Below, in pieces: positions 7,189 to 16,180 of a stretch of 44,675 nt of DNA. The stretch is from Alphaproteobacteria bacterium (lineage in GTDB: Bacteria; Pseudomonadota; Alphaproteobacteria; JANQMY01): positions 1 to 44,675 of the forward strand of contig JANQMY010000294.1 of assembly GCA_028279895.1 (NCBI GenBank), given 5' to 3'. The notes beneath the pieces were generated by a model, which had not been told where the DNA came from, searched no databases, and saw nothing but the letters and a program-made list of their open reading frames with translations. Numbering within the stretch: position 1 is the first letter of the stretch; every line of letters starts with the position of its first letter. Both the position numbers and the translations under genes were made by a program.

Positions 7189-8133
7189 TTACGAGGTTGT
7201 CAGATCGGCAACGATGCCGCTGGCCGCTTCGTTGGTGCACTCGATGGTCCACTCTAGCGCAACAACCCTGGCTTCCGAATGACCGGTTTTCGCCAGATCG
7301 AAAGAATGGAAGTCTTGGAGAAGACCTTTCTTCCACTTGTCCATTTCCAAGATCAAACTATCCCGTGCACGTTGGAACCGGTTGGGGATCAACTTTAGTG
7401 TCCCGTAGTCGGACTCATAAACCTTGAAGGTCGATTTGAGTTTGTCTACGGATGCTTGTTGCTGGACCACCTTCCCGTCAGAAAACCCTGACGCGATTTG
7501 GCGGTTAAAGCCCCCCATCATCATCACATCGGGGAAGCCACCCGAGTTGAAGCACTGCAACATGACATTCTTCACCTGGGACTCTTTAAACGCCCTTTGA
7601 GTACCGTCCGTCCGGGCGTTTGTTCCATCCCCTGTCGGGTCCGCTCCCGACGCACCGAAGTCGGTGTTGGTGGTGATCCACGCCGGGACACCCGCGGCCT
7701 CCGGCGCGGTGCTGTCGTCACCGGTCACCTTGGGTTTGTTCAAAAGACACGCTGTCTCGACATCACGTCTTAGCTCGACAGCGCGTTTCACTTCCATTTG
7801 ATAGGTAAGTTCATCCGCGCGCCCTGCTGTCGTCACCGCCCGCGCTCTACTCGATACCCTCACATGCTTATGCGACAGTTGAGGGACGTTGTTGAGACGG
7901 GTGGTCGGGGTTGCCGCCGACGGCGTTACGTCGTCACCCTCTATAACGGCGTTGTTGGCCGCCGCTGCAAGCGAGTCAGTTTGGTGCTCATGAAGTGTAC
8001 TGGTCACCTTGACCGAGCCGACCATGTTCCAGAACGGCGTCTCGGCGGGGGTGATCATTGAAATTTTATCAGCCAGGTCCTCTCGGATGCCTACCTGATC
8101 ATTCGTTGCAAATGTGTTGGTTGGTTGAGGCAT
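7189..8133 (-). CDS. Major capsid protein, SU10-type (DUF5309-like)
   Basis: The 314-aa protein starts MPQPTNTFATNDQVGIREDLADKISMITPAETPFWNMVGS. This N terminus is typical of the SU10 major capsid family, an HK97-fold group. Other family-like parts are VSSRARAVTTAGRADELTYQMEVKRAVELRRDVETACL and the C-terminal DFHSFDLAKTGHSEARVVALEWTIECTNEAASGIV. It follows the scaffold gene with a 1-nt overlap. This is the firmest structural assignment after TerL. Confidence 0.9.
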   Translation of the reverse strand: MPQPTNTFATNDQVGIREDLADKISMITPAETPFWNMVGSVKVTSTLHEHQTDSLAAAANNAVIEGDDVTPSAATPTTRLNNVPQLSHKHVRVSSRARAVTTAGRADELTYQMEVKRAVELRRDVETACLLNKPKVTGDDSTAPEAAGVPAWITTNTDFGASGADPTGDGTNARTDGTQRAFKESQVKNVMLQCFNSGGFPDVMMMGGFNRQIASGFSDGKVVQQQASVDKLKSTFKVYESDYGTLKLIPNRFQRARDSLILEMDKWKKGLLQDFHSFDLAKTGHSEARVVALEWTIECTNEAASGIVADLTTS

Positions 8134-9215
8134 TATGTTGCTCCGCGCTCAGCCGCAAGCAAAGCCGCTACATCCTCTATGGACCCGCTCTTTTCAGCGC
8201 GTTTCCTGAGGCCAGCGATTTTGTCTTGGGCCTGTTTCTGTGAAGACTTCGGCGCACCCGGCTTCAAAACGCGGGGGGCCGTCGCCACTTTCTTTTTCGC
8301 GGCAGACATTTGTTGCTGGCTGTCATCCCAAAGCTTCGCCTTACGGGCCATTACCACCAGTTTCGCACTGGTGACGTTGGCCACGTCGTCTTGCGGAAAC
8401 CCCATCTTGTTGACGAGATAGTCCGAAAGTTCCGACTTCTCTTTTTCCTGGACGGACGCATCCTTCCATTCGGGCACAAGCTCCAATAGTTGGGCTTGCT
8501 CTGCCTTGAGAACTTCTTGCAGTTGGGAATCGGCCTGCGCGCTGTTTTGCTGCTTCAGGCTTTCCAGGTGTTGACCGGCGGTCGCTCTAAGATTGTCGAT
8601 TTCGTTTTTGCGGGTCTGGAGCTCTAGATACTTCTCCGCCCACAAACCGGGATCGTTCTCTTTGAGATCGTTCCAATCGATACCTTGGAAATCCCTCAAA
8701 ACCATCTGCTCGCCATAGGCCGCTAATTGTTCGACCTGGGCGGCGGTGGCTTCGATGTTTTCAGCACGCTTTGTAAGTTCAGCAACAATTTCACCGGTCT
8801 TTTCCTTTTGATGGGAAAGCTCGGCTTCTGCCGCTTGTCCTAGTTGATAAGACGAGCGCAACTCGCCTAACGGCACTTGGGAGGTCTCCCCGTTTACCGT
8901 CACGTCGAACTGCAACGAATCCGCCCACTGAGTGTCGAGTTCGTTCGTCTCTAGAAAATCGCTCCATTTCGTGGAGGCGGGTTCGCCCTGGTCCTCGTCG
9001 GTCTGGGTTTCACCAACGTCTTCCTGGACTTCGGTTTCTTGCGAAACCGCGTCGCTGTCGATCTGGGTTTCATCGGCAGCGCTCTCATCGACAGTCTGGG
9101 TTTCACTGTCGCTAGAACTGGGTCCGTGATAGTTCGCGCCATACATCTCGGTTAAGACTTTGTCTGCGTCAAAATCACGGGGTTCAGAGTTGGGCTGGGT
9201 GTCCTGTTTTTCCAT
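8133..9215 (-). CDS. Scaffolding protein
   Basis: The track start at 9260 lies deep inside the upstream gene. The ATG of MEKQDTQPNSEPRDF at 9215 with AGGAAA upstream is preferred. The protein is very acidic at the N terminus (long Glu/Thr/Ser/Asp stretch). It is then helical and coiled-coil forming (LGQAAEAELSHQKEKTGEIVAELTKRAENIEATAAQVEQL), with a basic C-terminal segment. Composition and its place between portal and major capsid genes are typical of internal scaffolds that direct procapsid assembly and leave before DNA packaging. Confidence 0.85.
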   Translation of the reverse strand: MEKQDTQPNSEPRDFDADKVLTEMYGANYHGPSSSDSETQTVDESAADETQIDSDAVSQETEVQEDVGETQTDEDQGEPASTKWSDFLETNELDTQWADSLQFDVTVNGETSQVPLGELRSSYQLGQAAEAELSHQKEKTGEIVAELTKRAENIEATAAQVEQLAAYGEQMVLRDFQGIDWNDLKENDPGLWAEKYLELQTRKNEIDNLRATAGQHLESLKQQNSAQADSQLQEVLKAEQAQLLELVPEWKDASVQEKEKSELSDYLVNKMGFPQDDVANVTSAKLVVMARKAKLWDDSQQQMSAAKKKVATAPRVLKPGAPKSSQKQAQDKIAGLRKRAEKSGSIEDVAALLAAERGAT

Positions 9216-9471
9216 TTGGCTTTCCTGTGAGTACAAGCTGCGCCTTATCGCCATCGGCAATGAAGGCGGTTAACGTCTCGCGGAACGTCTTCGACAACTG
9301 CATGAGTTGGAAAAGCTGCTCGCGTTCCTCCGCAGACCCCTGCGGGTCCTGCCAGCGGCGGAACATGTGCTGTTCCATGCGGTCGAGCGCTTCGTTTAAA
9401 AGTGGATCTTCTTGAAGTTTCTTGGCTTTGAGGGCTTTGCGTTCGCGGGCTTTGGCTTCGCGTTCGTTCAT
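9184..9471 (-). CDS. Small charged helical protein between portal and scaffold, 95 aa
   Basis: Starts MNEREAKARERKALKAKKLQEDPLLNEALDRMEQHMF and is almost wholly helical. It overlaps the portal stop by 4 nt and the scaffold start by 32 nt. Possibly a portal or scaffold partner; no family recognised. Confidence 0.7.
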   Translation of the reverse strand: MNEREAKARERKALKAKKLQEDPLLNEALDRMEQHMFRRWQDPQGSAEEREQLFQLMQLSKTFRETLTAFIADGDKAQLVLTGKPNGKTGHPAQL

Positions 9472-11513
9472 GCCCTGCCGACCCCGGGTATGTCCCTGCC
9501 GCTTGTCACTTCGATGTCTGTGTAATCTTTCTCTAGGTTAGCCATCGCGACTTCAAACGCGTTCATGACTTTTTCCCTCTCAAGAGCAAGCTTCTCATCG
9601 GCTTGCTTGTCCTGGAGCATTACCTTCATGCGGTCTGTGGCTGCCCTCATTTCACCAACCGCGCTGTTTTGCTGTTCGATCTGCAAGGCCATCTGCTGCA
9701 TTTGAAGTTGAGCTTGGGCCAACTGAGCTTCCGCGCCGCCTTGTTGCGGCGCCTCGTCAACCGGCGTGAAATACCGCGCCGGTTCTTCGTTGGCGTTCCG
9801 CACCATCGCCGAGACGGTGTTGAAGGCGTTTTGCGGTTGGACCATCCCCGCAAACCGTTCGTCGCCGATAAGCTCTTTTTGTTTTTCCCAAATCGCCTCT
9901 AACAGGACGTGTTTCTGCTCCTTTGTCCCAATGCCTATGCCTATGTTGATGGTGACGTTTTCTCTACTCGCCCACTGTGTGGGGTCCACCTCGACAACCT
10001 TCCCCCGCAGCCGGAGGATTTCCGCTTTCTTGGGGTGCTTTAAAACCAGCTCATGCATGTGCAAAAACAACGTCCTGAAACCAGTTTCCGCATAGGTCCG
10101 ACCCCGGAGTTCTATCTTCGCCCGCGACATATCCAGCGACTGGGTTAAAACGCTCTGTTGGATGTTCTTAAGCTGATCGGGCGTTAACCCCTCGCTGTCC
10201 GCCTGGACTCCGGTACGGTCCTTTTTGGCCTTCTCGATCAGGTCCAGAAAGGTGAACACCTTGTCCGCCGTAAACGGAACGGTAAGCGGTGTGTAGGAAT
10301 CCCCCACCGGACGCGACGTGGTGACGAGCCTGCCGATATTGGTGGTGAGAATTTCATCCACCGTGTCCTCGGTCATGCCCTGGTCCCACATCAGGTGACC
10401 GGGCTTATTGGCGTGGTACAGGTTATCCAGCCCCTGGCGGGTAATGGTGGATGACAGGATTTGCAGATCCATCACCTTTTCCGCCTGGGCACGGCCAAAG
10501 TGCTTATGGGGCAGAGGTTGCGACGAAATCACATGAAACGGCTGTCTATCAGCAGGCTGATTGTCTAGGAGTTCGCTTCCTGCGGTGAAAACCTGTCTAA
10601 GTTCCGACTTCCCGTTTCCGTGGTAATCGACGCGGATATACGCTTCCCGCAGGAGGATCTTATCTTCGGCATCCTGGACCGCCCGGTCGTCTCTCTCGTC
10701 ATCGCGGTCGTACCTGGAAAGCTTTTCGTCCGAACTAAAATCCATATTGTGCGTGGGCAGATCTTTAACCTTCTCCTTATCGAAGCCCATCTCGATCAGT
10801 TCTGTTCGGGTCACCTCTCTTTCATGGCCCACCATCCTGGCTCGGCTGGGGTCCAGGTGCCTCGCATCCGCGGAGATCCGGTATTCCTCCGGGGGGACGT
10901 TGTCCACGGTGATTTCGTTCTTCTGGAACGTTCGTTTAATCCTGACGTCGAACGTCACCGGAGTCGGTGCGAGTTGGAGGACATTTTCCCCAAAGGCTTC
11001 CTCGCGTTCGGTGAGCTGGTCGATCTCCACCTCATCCGGCGCGACGATGTTCAGAAGCTCCACTTCCGTCAAGCCGCTATAGGTCTCGTAGCGGGTTATA
11101 GTCTTGGTGTCATACCAGCATTTAACGATGCCGTTTTTCTGTAGTTCGGCGTCGAATATCCAGTTATACAGAACGATATAACCGTCGTTCTTCTTCCAGA
11201 ACAAATGCTGGATATAATCAGACTGCTGATTGACGAATTCCTCGTCTTCCTCGCCCACCGGATCGAAGCTCAGAAAGTTCTCTCTCGTGGAGAACATCCG
11301 CATGTAGTACGGCATGACGGAATCGTGGCAGTCGGACACCTCCGAGGTAACGAATTGGCTCTGGCCTTCTATTTCGGTGCCGTATTTCTTGGATAAATAG
11401 TAGTCATAGGCCGCCGCGCGTTCCGTCGCGATCTCCCCTCCGGGCTTGCCAAGTGCGTTGTTGAACTCGTGATCCACCAACGCTACGAGTTCACCATCGC
11501 TCATTTTCGGCAT
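9468..11513 (-). CDS. Portal protein (SU10/P22-like)
   Basis: The 681-aa protein fits portals of short-tailed phages in length and layout. The N-terminal wing region includes AAAYDYYLSKKYGTEIEGQSQFVTSEVSDCHDSVMPYYMRMFST. A central stem region (FGRAQAEKVMDLQILSSTITRQGLDNLYHANKP) follows, then a Gln-rich coiled-coil barrel at the C terminus (AEAQLAQAQLQMQQMALQIEQQNSAVGEM). SU10-type portals begin with the same kind of segment. It forms the dodecameric ring through which DNA enters. Located between the terminase-side genes and scaffold, as expected. Confidence 0.88.
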   Translation of the reverse strand: MPKMSDGELVALVDHEFNNALGKPGGEIATERAAAYDYYLSKKYGTEIEGQSQFVTSEVSDCHDSVMPYYMRMFSTRENFLSFDPVGEEDEEFVNQQSDYIQHLFWKKNDGYIVLYNWIFDAELQKNGIVKCWYDTKTITRYETYSGLTEVELLNIVAPDEVEIDQLTEREEAFGENVLQLAPTPVTFDVRIKRTFQKNEITVDNVPPEEYRISADARHLDPSRARMVGHEREVTRTELIEMGFDKEKVKDLPTHNMDFSSDEKLSRYDRDDERDDRAVQDAEDKILLREAYIRVDYHGNGKSELRQVFTAGSELLDNQPADRQPFHVISSQPLPHKHFGRAQAEKVMDLQILSSTITRQGLDNLYHANKPGHLMWDQGMTEDTVDEILTTNIGRLVTTSRPVGDSYTPLTVPFTADKVFTFLDLIEKAKKDRTGVQADSEGLTPDQLKNIQQSVLTQSLDMSRAKIELRGRTYAETGFRTLFLHMHELVLKHPKKAEILRLRGKVVEVDPTQWASRENVTINIGIGIGTKEQKHVLLEAIWEKQKELIGDERFAGMVQPQNAFNTVSAMVRNANEEPARYFTPVDEAPQQGGAEAQLAQAQLQMQQMALQIEQQNSAVGEMRAATDRMKVMLQDKQADEKLALEREKVMNAFEVAMANLEKDYTDIEVTSGRDIPGVGRA

Positions 11514-12040
11514 TAGACGATGGCGACCTCTTGGTATTTCTTCTGCGCTCTCTTTTTCTTTCTAAGAGACCGGGACCAACTCAGCATGGCGATGGCGTGA
11601 CGCATGGCGGACAAATAAGGATGCGCATCAAGAGGGACCTTCCCATCCACCCTTCTTGCCGTTCCCACTTCCGTCTTGACCTGTTGCAGCCTGCTATTGA
11701 TCACAAACCGATCCGTTTTGATTCGTGTGTTGATTTCTCTCGAAAGAACATCGGCAAGTTCCTCGGTCTCCTTTGTAGGCTCCGCGGTCATGTTGCAGCC
11801 GCGGTCCAAGAGCTTGTCCGCGATTTCCTTTGCCTTGTGCTCCCAGGCGATGGGTATCCACCGGCCCAAAGCTGTCAGACCTTCTGCGATGATTGGAAAG
11901 TCCTGGGTCTCGAATTCCGCGGCGTTATACAAATAGATCGTGTCCGCCTGTTTATCGTGGGCCATCCACACCGCCGTAATGCGTCCGCTTTGGTCCACAT
12001 GTATCGCGGCGATGCGTTTCCAGGTTTCTTCGATGTTCAT
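11513..12040 (-). CDS. RNase-H-like protein resembling a TerL nuclease domain
   Basis: The 175-aa protein MNIEETWKRIAAIHVDQSGRITAVWMAHDKQADTIYLYNAAEF follows the layout of the RNase-H-fold nuclease domain of large terminases: an Asp-bearing first strand, an Ala-Val-rich strand, then IPIAWEHKAKEIADKLLDRGCNM as the second substrate-side strand and helix. A full TerL with its own nuclease domain is present at 13830-15377, so this is a separate, possibly inactive, relative. It ends with a basic tail (RSLRKKKRAQKK). It sits immediately upstream of the portal gene. Fold assignment is inference from pattern. Confidence 0.65.
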   Translation of the reverse strand: MNIEETWKRIAAIHVDQSGRITAVWMAHDKQADTIYLYNAAEFETQDFPIIAEGLTALGRWIPIAWEHKAKEIADKLLDRGCNMTAEPTKETEELADVLSREINTRIKTDRFVINSRLQQVKTEVGTARRVDGKVPLDAHPYLSAMRHAIAMLSWSRSLRKKKRAQKKYQEVAIV

Positions 12041-13410
12041 CTTCTGAGCCGTGCGGGCATCCTCGCCGTAGGGTGTTGGATTTTCTGCCAGGGTTTACGT
12101 CTGTCTCTGGGCTGGCCTCCAGTGTCCACAAGCACTGTCGGCGCTGTTACAGATGATGCCACCCTGCTGGCCGGTACCAAGACTTCCGTGAACTGAGTCA
12201 CAATGGTCGGCGCGGTGACGCTTGACTGGGCCGCCACGGCGGGCACCGAAACATTCACGCCTGTCGCGATTACCGGGACGGTGATTGCGGAGGATGCCCT
12301 GCTTGCGGGGACATTGATAAACACCCCGCCTTGCGTTTCCACCGCCGCCCGCGACCAAAACGACGCGTTCGCATTTTCGCAGTTGTAAATGGTCGAGATG
12401 TCGTTTGCGGTGAGCGCGTCGCCCAGCACCCTGACGTGGTCTATGTCGCCCTCGACAGCTCTTAGGGAGTCCGCAACCGCGTTGTTCGGATGGGCTCCTA
12501 TGCCGAACTGTTGACTCGACTGCTGTAAAGAGCCGGTATTCGTTTCGCTCTTTCTCTCGACCGCGTTGACGTAGAGCTTCTGTGTTGTGCCGTCCCAGGT
12601 TCCACTGAGGAAGTTCCACGCCGCCGTGGTCATGGTGCTGGCGGGTTCGATACTGGTCCCCGTTGTCCCGCCCGCCGTAACCCTTAGAGCAGCGGAGTAA
12701 TTCCCACCCCCTACGGGAAGATACCCTAGAAAATAGTCGTCGCTTGTCGCCACATTGGGCTTTGAGACAACCCGTGCAAAAAATCCCCCATGGCTGGTGG
12801 CTGACGGTTTTGCCCATGCCAACAGCGTAAGCGCTGTCAGCCCCTCGAAATCCGTCCCATGGGGGACCGAAATCCAATCCGGCTCGGCCTTCTGAAAACT
12901 CCGCGCGTCAGCGATTTGACCTGTGGAACTGACGGGCGTGTTTTGCTCTGTGCCGTCGTTACTGTTGCCGGACTGGTCTTCTACATTCCCCGAACCCGAT
13001 GTGGTGTCTTCATCGTCCAGAGTTAAATGAAGAAGGATGTTTTCCGTATTCCACGTATTCTCTATGCCATAGGTGGCATCATCCGCGTGGTCACTAGCAC
13101 CGGAATTGCCCCAATAAAGATACAGATCAATATTAGAGCTTGCAGAAATGTCTTCATGATAGACATAGACAACTCCCGTTTCGCCCGACGTGTCTACGTT
13201 TCTCACGCCTCTCGCGACTTCGGTTGTTTCGTCGGCTTTCGTAACGCGGACATCCGCGCCGGTACTCTGCAAATTGCCCCAAAAAGCCGTCTCGCTTGCG
13301 AAATGCGCGTTTAAATCGATGGCTAGGCAATATGGGTACGCACTATCAACCTGAGCCGACTGAGAGGTAATCTTGGCCCTGTGCGACCAGGATGCATTGT
13401 ACCAGGCCAT
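12037..13410 (-). CDS. DUF2341 plus LamG-type lectin-like protein between TerL and portal
   Basis: Residues 1-110 (MAWYNASWSHRAKITSQSAQVDSAYPYCLAIDL, later VVYVYHEDISASSNIDLYLYWGN) match DUF2341. Residues about 125-350 (LLHLTLDDEDTTSGSGNVEDQSGNSNDGT, ALTLLAWAKPS, WNFLSGTWDGTTQKLYVNAV, GDIDHVRVLGDALTANDISTIYN) match the LamG/concanavalin-like jelly-roll. The C-terminal 100 residues contain repeats of the type VPASRxASSxTxP and end in a basic tail. Such domains bind glycans. A head- or tail-borne adhesin encoded among packaging genes is unusual. Overlaps neighbours by 1-4 nt. Confidence 0.85.
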   Translation of the reverse strand: MAWYNASWSHRAKITSQSAQVDSAYPYCLAIDLNAHFASETAFWGNLQSTGADVRVTKADETTEVARGVRNVDTSGETGVVYVYHEDISASSNIDLYLYWGNSGASDHADDATYGIENTWNTENILLHLTLDDEDTTSGSGNVEDQSGNSNDGTEQNTPVSSTGQIADARSFQKAEPDWISVPHGTDFEGLTALTLLAWAKPSATSHGGFFARVVSKPNVATSDDYFLGYLPVGGGNYSAALRVTAGGTTGTSIEPASTMTTAAWNFLSGTWDGTTQKLYVNAVERKSETNTGSLQQSSQQFGIGAHPNNAVADSLRAVEGDIDHVRVLGDALTANDISTIYNCENANASFWSRAAVETQGGVFINVPASRASSAITVPVIATGVNVSVPAVAAQSSVTAPTIVTQFTEVLVPASRVASSVTAPTVLVDTGGQPRDRRKPWQKIQHPTARMPARLRR

Positions 13411-13829
13411 TAGACATTATCGTTGTCTTCAAAGCCGGACGCGTCGAACGTGACCTTGAAATCCGTGCCGACCCCTGCTGTTTCAGATCCGCCGAAATCG
13501 ATATGCCAGAGGACCTTGTTGTCCGAACTCTGATAGATGATGCCTTGCGTGGCCGGGCCAATACTTCCGCCTGTCGCCGTGACTGAGATATCCGTGAAGT
13601 CCCCACGGGCGTCGTCGGTGTCTACCGTTGTGACTGCGTAAGTGGCCGTCTCTCCACCCGCTGTCCAACCGTTCCCCGACACTTCCGACCCCGCCAGGCT
13701 CGCTGTCGTCGTGTGCGTTCCATCGAAGGGCGTGGAGCTACGCAGCATAAATTTGAAGTTCGCTATGCTCAGCTCTTGGTTTTTTTCGAGCTTGCGCGTG
13801 TGGTTATAGCGAGAGACCGTTACCGCCAC
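13410..13829 (-). CDS. Beta-rich structural protein, 139 aa (GTG start)
   Basis: GTG start immediately after the TerL stop (TAAGTG). The sequence MAVTVSRYNHTRKLEKNQELSIANFKFMLRSSTPFDGTHTTTASL is followed by beta-strand-rich, Thr/Gly-rich segments and ends FKVTFDASGFEDNDNV. It resembles small virion proteins found near terminase and portal in some phages. With the following LamG protein it may form a head or tail appendage. Role not known. Confidence 0.75.
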   Translation of the reverse strand: MAVTVSRYNHTRKLEKNQELSIANFKFMLRSSTPFDGTHTTTASLAGSEVSGNGWTAGGETATYAVTTVDTDDARGDFTDISVTATGGSIGPATQGIIYQSSDNKVLWHIDFGGSETAGVGTDFKVTFDASGFEDNDNV

Positions 13830-15377
13830 TTAGAAACTCATCTCCGCAAAGACTTTGTCCGGTTTCACGTCGAATACCTTCTTCTGGTTCATTTCCGCCG
13901 CGGCGAGGCTTGCCGCCATGACTAAGGCCACCATGCCGTCAATCCGGCCATAGCTTTTCTTTTTCGTCAGTTTCCGATTGCCCGCGGGGTCCATCTCGAC
14001 AACCGCATTGGCTGCGCACATCTGGAGCACCGGGTGATTTCCGTGGCGCACCTTCTCGTTAAGGAACATCGTCTCTGTCTCGCGAAGCGCCGGAGACATG
14101 GACTGATACCCTTGGCCGAACTCCACAAAGCGATCGTCTATGAACCCTTCGGATAGCCCGGCCTCGATTAGCCAGGGCCTCAGATGCTTCATATTCCAAC
14201 GGTCGAACGCGACCCGCCGGATGTCGTATTGCCCGAAGGCGTCGGCTATCTTCTTGGCCACATAGGCGTATTCGACCGACCGGCCCGGCGTGGTCTTCAG
14301 AAATCCTTGCTTGGCCCACAGATCGTAACTCTGATGATCCTGCCTCGCCTTATCAGCTAACCCTTCCTCGGGAAGCCAGAATATGGGCCGGACATGGAGC
14401 ACTCCTTGCACAGGACTCACCAGCACGAACGCCGTCAGGTCGTTCGACACCGACAAGTCGAGCCCTCCATAGACCGGCCCAAGCTCGGAAGGCTCGCCCC
14501 CGCAAGCCTTCCAAACCGACGCCGAGATAAACGGGCTATGAACTTGCACCCGCTGGTTCAGTACGAGATTCCGATAGGACGCTTCGCGTGACGGTATCCG
14601 CCGCGCCGCTTCCGCCATGTCCAGGATTTCCTTCGTATCCTGGAAGTCTCCGAAAGCCGGATTGGCCTGTTTTATCGTTTCTACGTCGAACGGATCGGCG
14701 TTTTCGTCCGCCGTGTACAGGAATACGTGCGTGCGCGGGTCTTCTTCCTTCAGCGCGTCATCAATCAGCACCGAAAGCAAATCATTCGCGGTCGGTGCCT
14801 GCGTGGAGATGATCACACTCAGTGGGCTGACCTGCGCGCCGGTCGAGGTCTCCAATGCCTCGTAAAGCGGATGATCCTGCCCCTTCACCTGTCCTAATTC
14901 GTCGTGAACGATCAGAACCGGATTAAGCCCAAACGCGGTCGGCGCGTCCGCACTTAACGCCTGGTACATCGTCCCGTAGTAAGCGCAATGGAGCTGCTTG
15001 ACCGTCTCCCGGATCGTAATCAGATCCGATAGCTCTTGATCGAGCCGTATAATCTTGGCCGCGATCTTAAACAAGAGCGCTGCCTGCTCTCGTGACATCG
15101 CGGATGAATAAAGTTCCGAGTTAACTCGAACTTCCGGCCCCACAAGATGCAAAAGCAGGATGCACGCACACAGTGTCGTTTTAGCGTTCTTCCGGCCAAA
15201 CGAGACAATCACCCGGCGCGTGTCTTTCGCGTAAATCGCGATCAGAATCTTACGCTGCCACGGCCTCAACTTGATCGGCTGGCCTACATCCGGGCCTTCC
15301 GGTACCCGGCAATACGTCTCAATCCATCTGATGTTGCGTTTCGCACGAGCTATCGTGCGTTGCGCTGGTGATCCCAC
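13830..15377 (-). CDS. terL: Terminase large subunit
   Basis: The 515-aa protein has the two TerL domains. ATPase: a deviant Walker A at residues 61-68 (GRKNAKTT) after LRPWQRKILIAIYA, and a Walker B ending in an acidic pair at 154-160 (VLIVHDE). Nuclease: Asp307 in GGLDLSVSNDL, a middle acidic region, and a late Asp in RIDGMVALVMA. This is the Terminase_1 (HK97-like) pattern. It pumps DNA into the procapsid and cuts it at the end of packaging. The 5' end overlaps terS by 28 nt. Confidence 0.95.
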   Translation of the reverse strand: MGSPAQRTIARAKRNIRWIETYCRVPEGPDVGQPIKLRPWQRKILIAIYAKDTRRVIVSFGRKNAKTTLCACILLLHLVGPEVRVNSELYSSAMSREQAALLFKIAAKIIRLDQELSDLITIRETVKQLHCAYYGTMYQALSADAPTAFGLNPVLIVHDELGQVKGQDHPLYEALETSTGAQVSPLSVIISTQAPTANDLLSVLIDDALKEEDPRTHVFLYTADENADPFDVETIKQANPAFGDFQDTKEILDMAEAARRIPSREASYRNLVLNQRVQVHSPFISASVWKACGGEPSELGPVYGGLDLSVSNDLTAFVLVSPVQGVLHVRPIFWLPEEGLADKARQDHQSYDLWAKQGFLKTTPGRSVEYAYVAKKIADAFGQYDIRRVAFDRWNMKHLRPWLIEAGLSEGFIDDRFVEFGQGYQSMSPALRETETMFLNEKVRHGNHPVLQMCAANAVVEMDPAGNRKLTKKKSYGRIDGMVALVMAASLAAAEMNQKKVFDVKPDKVFAEMSF

Positions 15378-15796
15378 GAGGGACCGCTACCCTTATTCCT
15401 GTTTGTCCGCTTATCCACCGTTGCCTGGTTTGTAATGCGCAGTTTCGTGGATAACGACGCGATGGCCCGCGACTGTTCTTCTTCGGAACGCGACAAATCC
15501 CGGTAAAGCTTCAAATCAATGTCCACTTTTCCGTCTTCACCCGGCTTTTGGGCTTCCATATCCTGCAACAACGCCGCAAAACGGCGCGCACGCGTGATAT
15601 GACGGCATAATTGTGCCAAAACCGGCCATGTTTCCTTCGGAAACCAGTCAGCAGGCAGACTATCAGTGATCTTGTGCCATTCTTCGGCCTGTTCATCGGT
15701 CAATTCTGCCGGGGCACAAGGCCTTTTCAACGGAATGACGTTGTTTTCGGCCAAATGTGCCACTTCAGCAGCCGATTGACGGCCTCTGTCACCCAT
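15350..15796 (-). CDS. terS: Terminase small subunit, P27-like
   Basis: The 148-aa protein contains PAELTDEQAEEWHKITDSLPADWFPKETWPVLAQLCRHITRARRFAALL and a C-terminal LYRDLSRSEEEQSRAIASLSTKLRIT. This is the arrangement of P27-type small terminases, which recognise the packaging site and recruit TerL. Located just upstream of terL with a 28-nt overlap. The 84-nt gap on its 5' side carries a tandem repeat that could be its binding site. Confidence 0.85.
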   Translation of the reverse strand: MGDRGRQSAAEVAHLAENNVIPLKRPCAPAELTDEQAEEWHKITDSLPADWFPKETWPVLAQLCRHITRARRFAALLQDMEAQKPGEDGKVDIDLKLYRDLSRSEEEQSRAIASLSTKLRITNQATVDKRTNRNKGSGPSWDHQRNAR

Positions 15797-15880
15797 TTTT
15801 TCGAAATTTCCTCGGTTTTACTAAATTTCAGGCGGTTTATGGGAAGGAAGGCCCCGTGCCGCTCCCCCAACGCTCACTCG
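15797..15880. other. Candidate cos / small-terminase binding region
   Basis: A non-coding gap between the HNH-associated genes and terS, the position of cos in HK97-type genomes. It holds an imperfect tandem repeat on the plus strand, AAATTTCctCGGTTTta (15804-15820) and AAATTTCaggCGGTTTat (15823-15840), followed by a GC-rich stretch toward 15900. The repeat and location are seen; the function is inferred. Confidence 0.45.
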
Positions 15881-16180
15881 CTAATTTCTACCCCCCTCCC
15901 CACCCCTCAAGGGGCCAGGAGAAAGATCAATGACTGTGAGAGGCTGAGGCCTAGGTGTGTACACGTAGCTTACGCTTTGCTTGGCTGCCTTTTGCAACGC
16001 AATGTGATGGTAGTGCGTACTGACTTGCGCGAGGTGTGGCTGTTCATCGTCTCTTTCAATCATCGCATTGAAGATGGTCTCGACAACCTGTTCATAAGTA
16101 TTGTGCTCGTACTCCATGTCCATCAACGCATTTACACCCGCGTCTATCATGAGCTGGGTTGGGTATTTGTCGTCAATCAT
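15881..16180 (-). CDS. Unknown protein between HNH nuclease and terS, 99 aa
   Basis: The track begins at 16189, but the ATG at 16180 overlaps the HNH stop as ATGA and is the more natural start (MIDDKYPTQLMIDAGVNALMDMEYEHNTYEQVVETIFNAMIERD). It is acidic and helical in the first half; the C terminus is Pro/Gly-rich (SPGPLRGGEGGRN) because the gene end runs into a G-rich tract. No family recognised. A packaging accessory role is possible from position only. Confidence 0.65.
   Translation of the reverse strand: MIDDKYPTQLMIDAGVNALMDMEYEHNTYEQVVETIFNAMIERDDEQPHLAQVSTHYHHIALQKAAKQSVSYVYTPRPQPLTVIDLSPGPLRGGEGGRN

Noticed and set aside
12095-12877. Minus-strand ORF of 260 aa within the LamG gene
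   Set aside because: Alternative frame of the LamG gene, Arg/Gly-rich with no domain.
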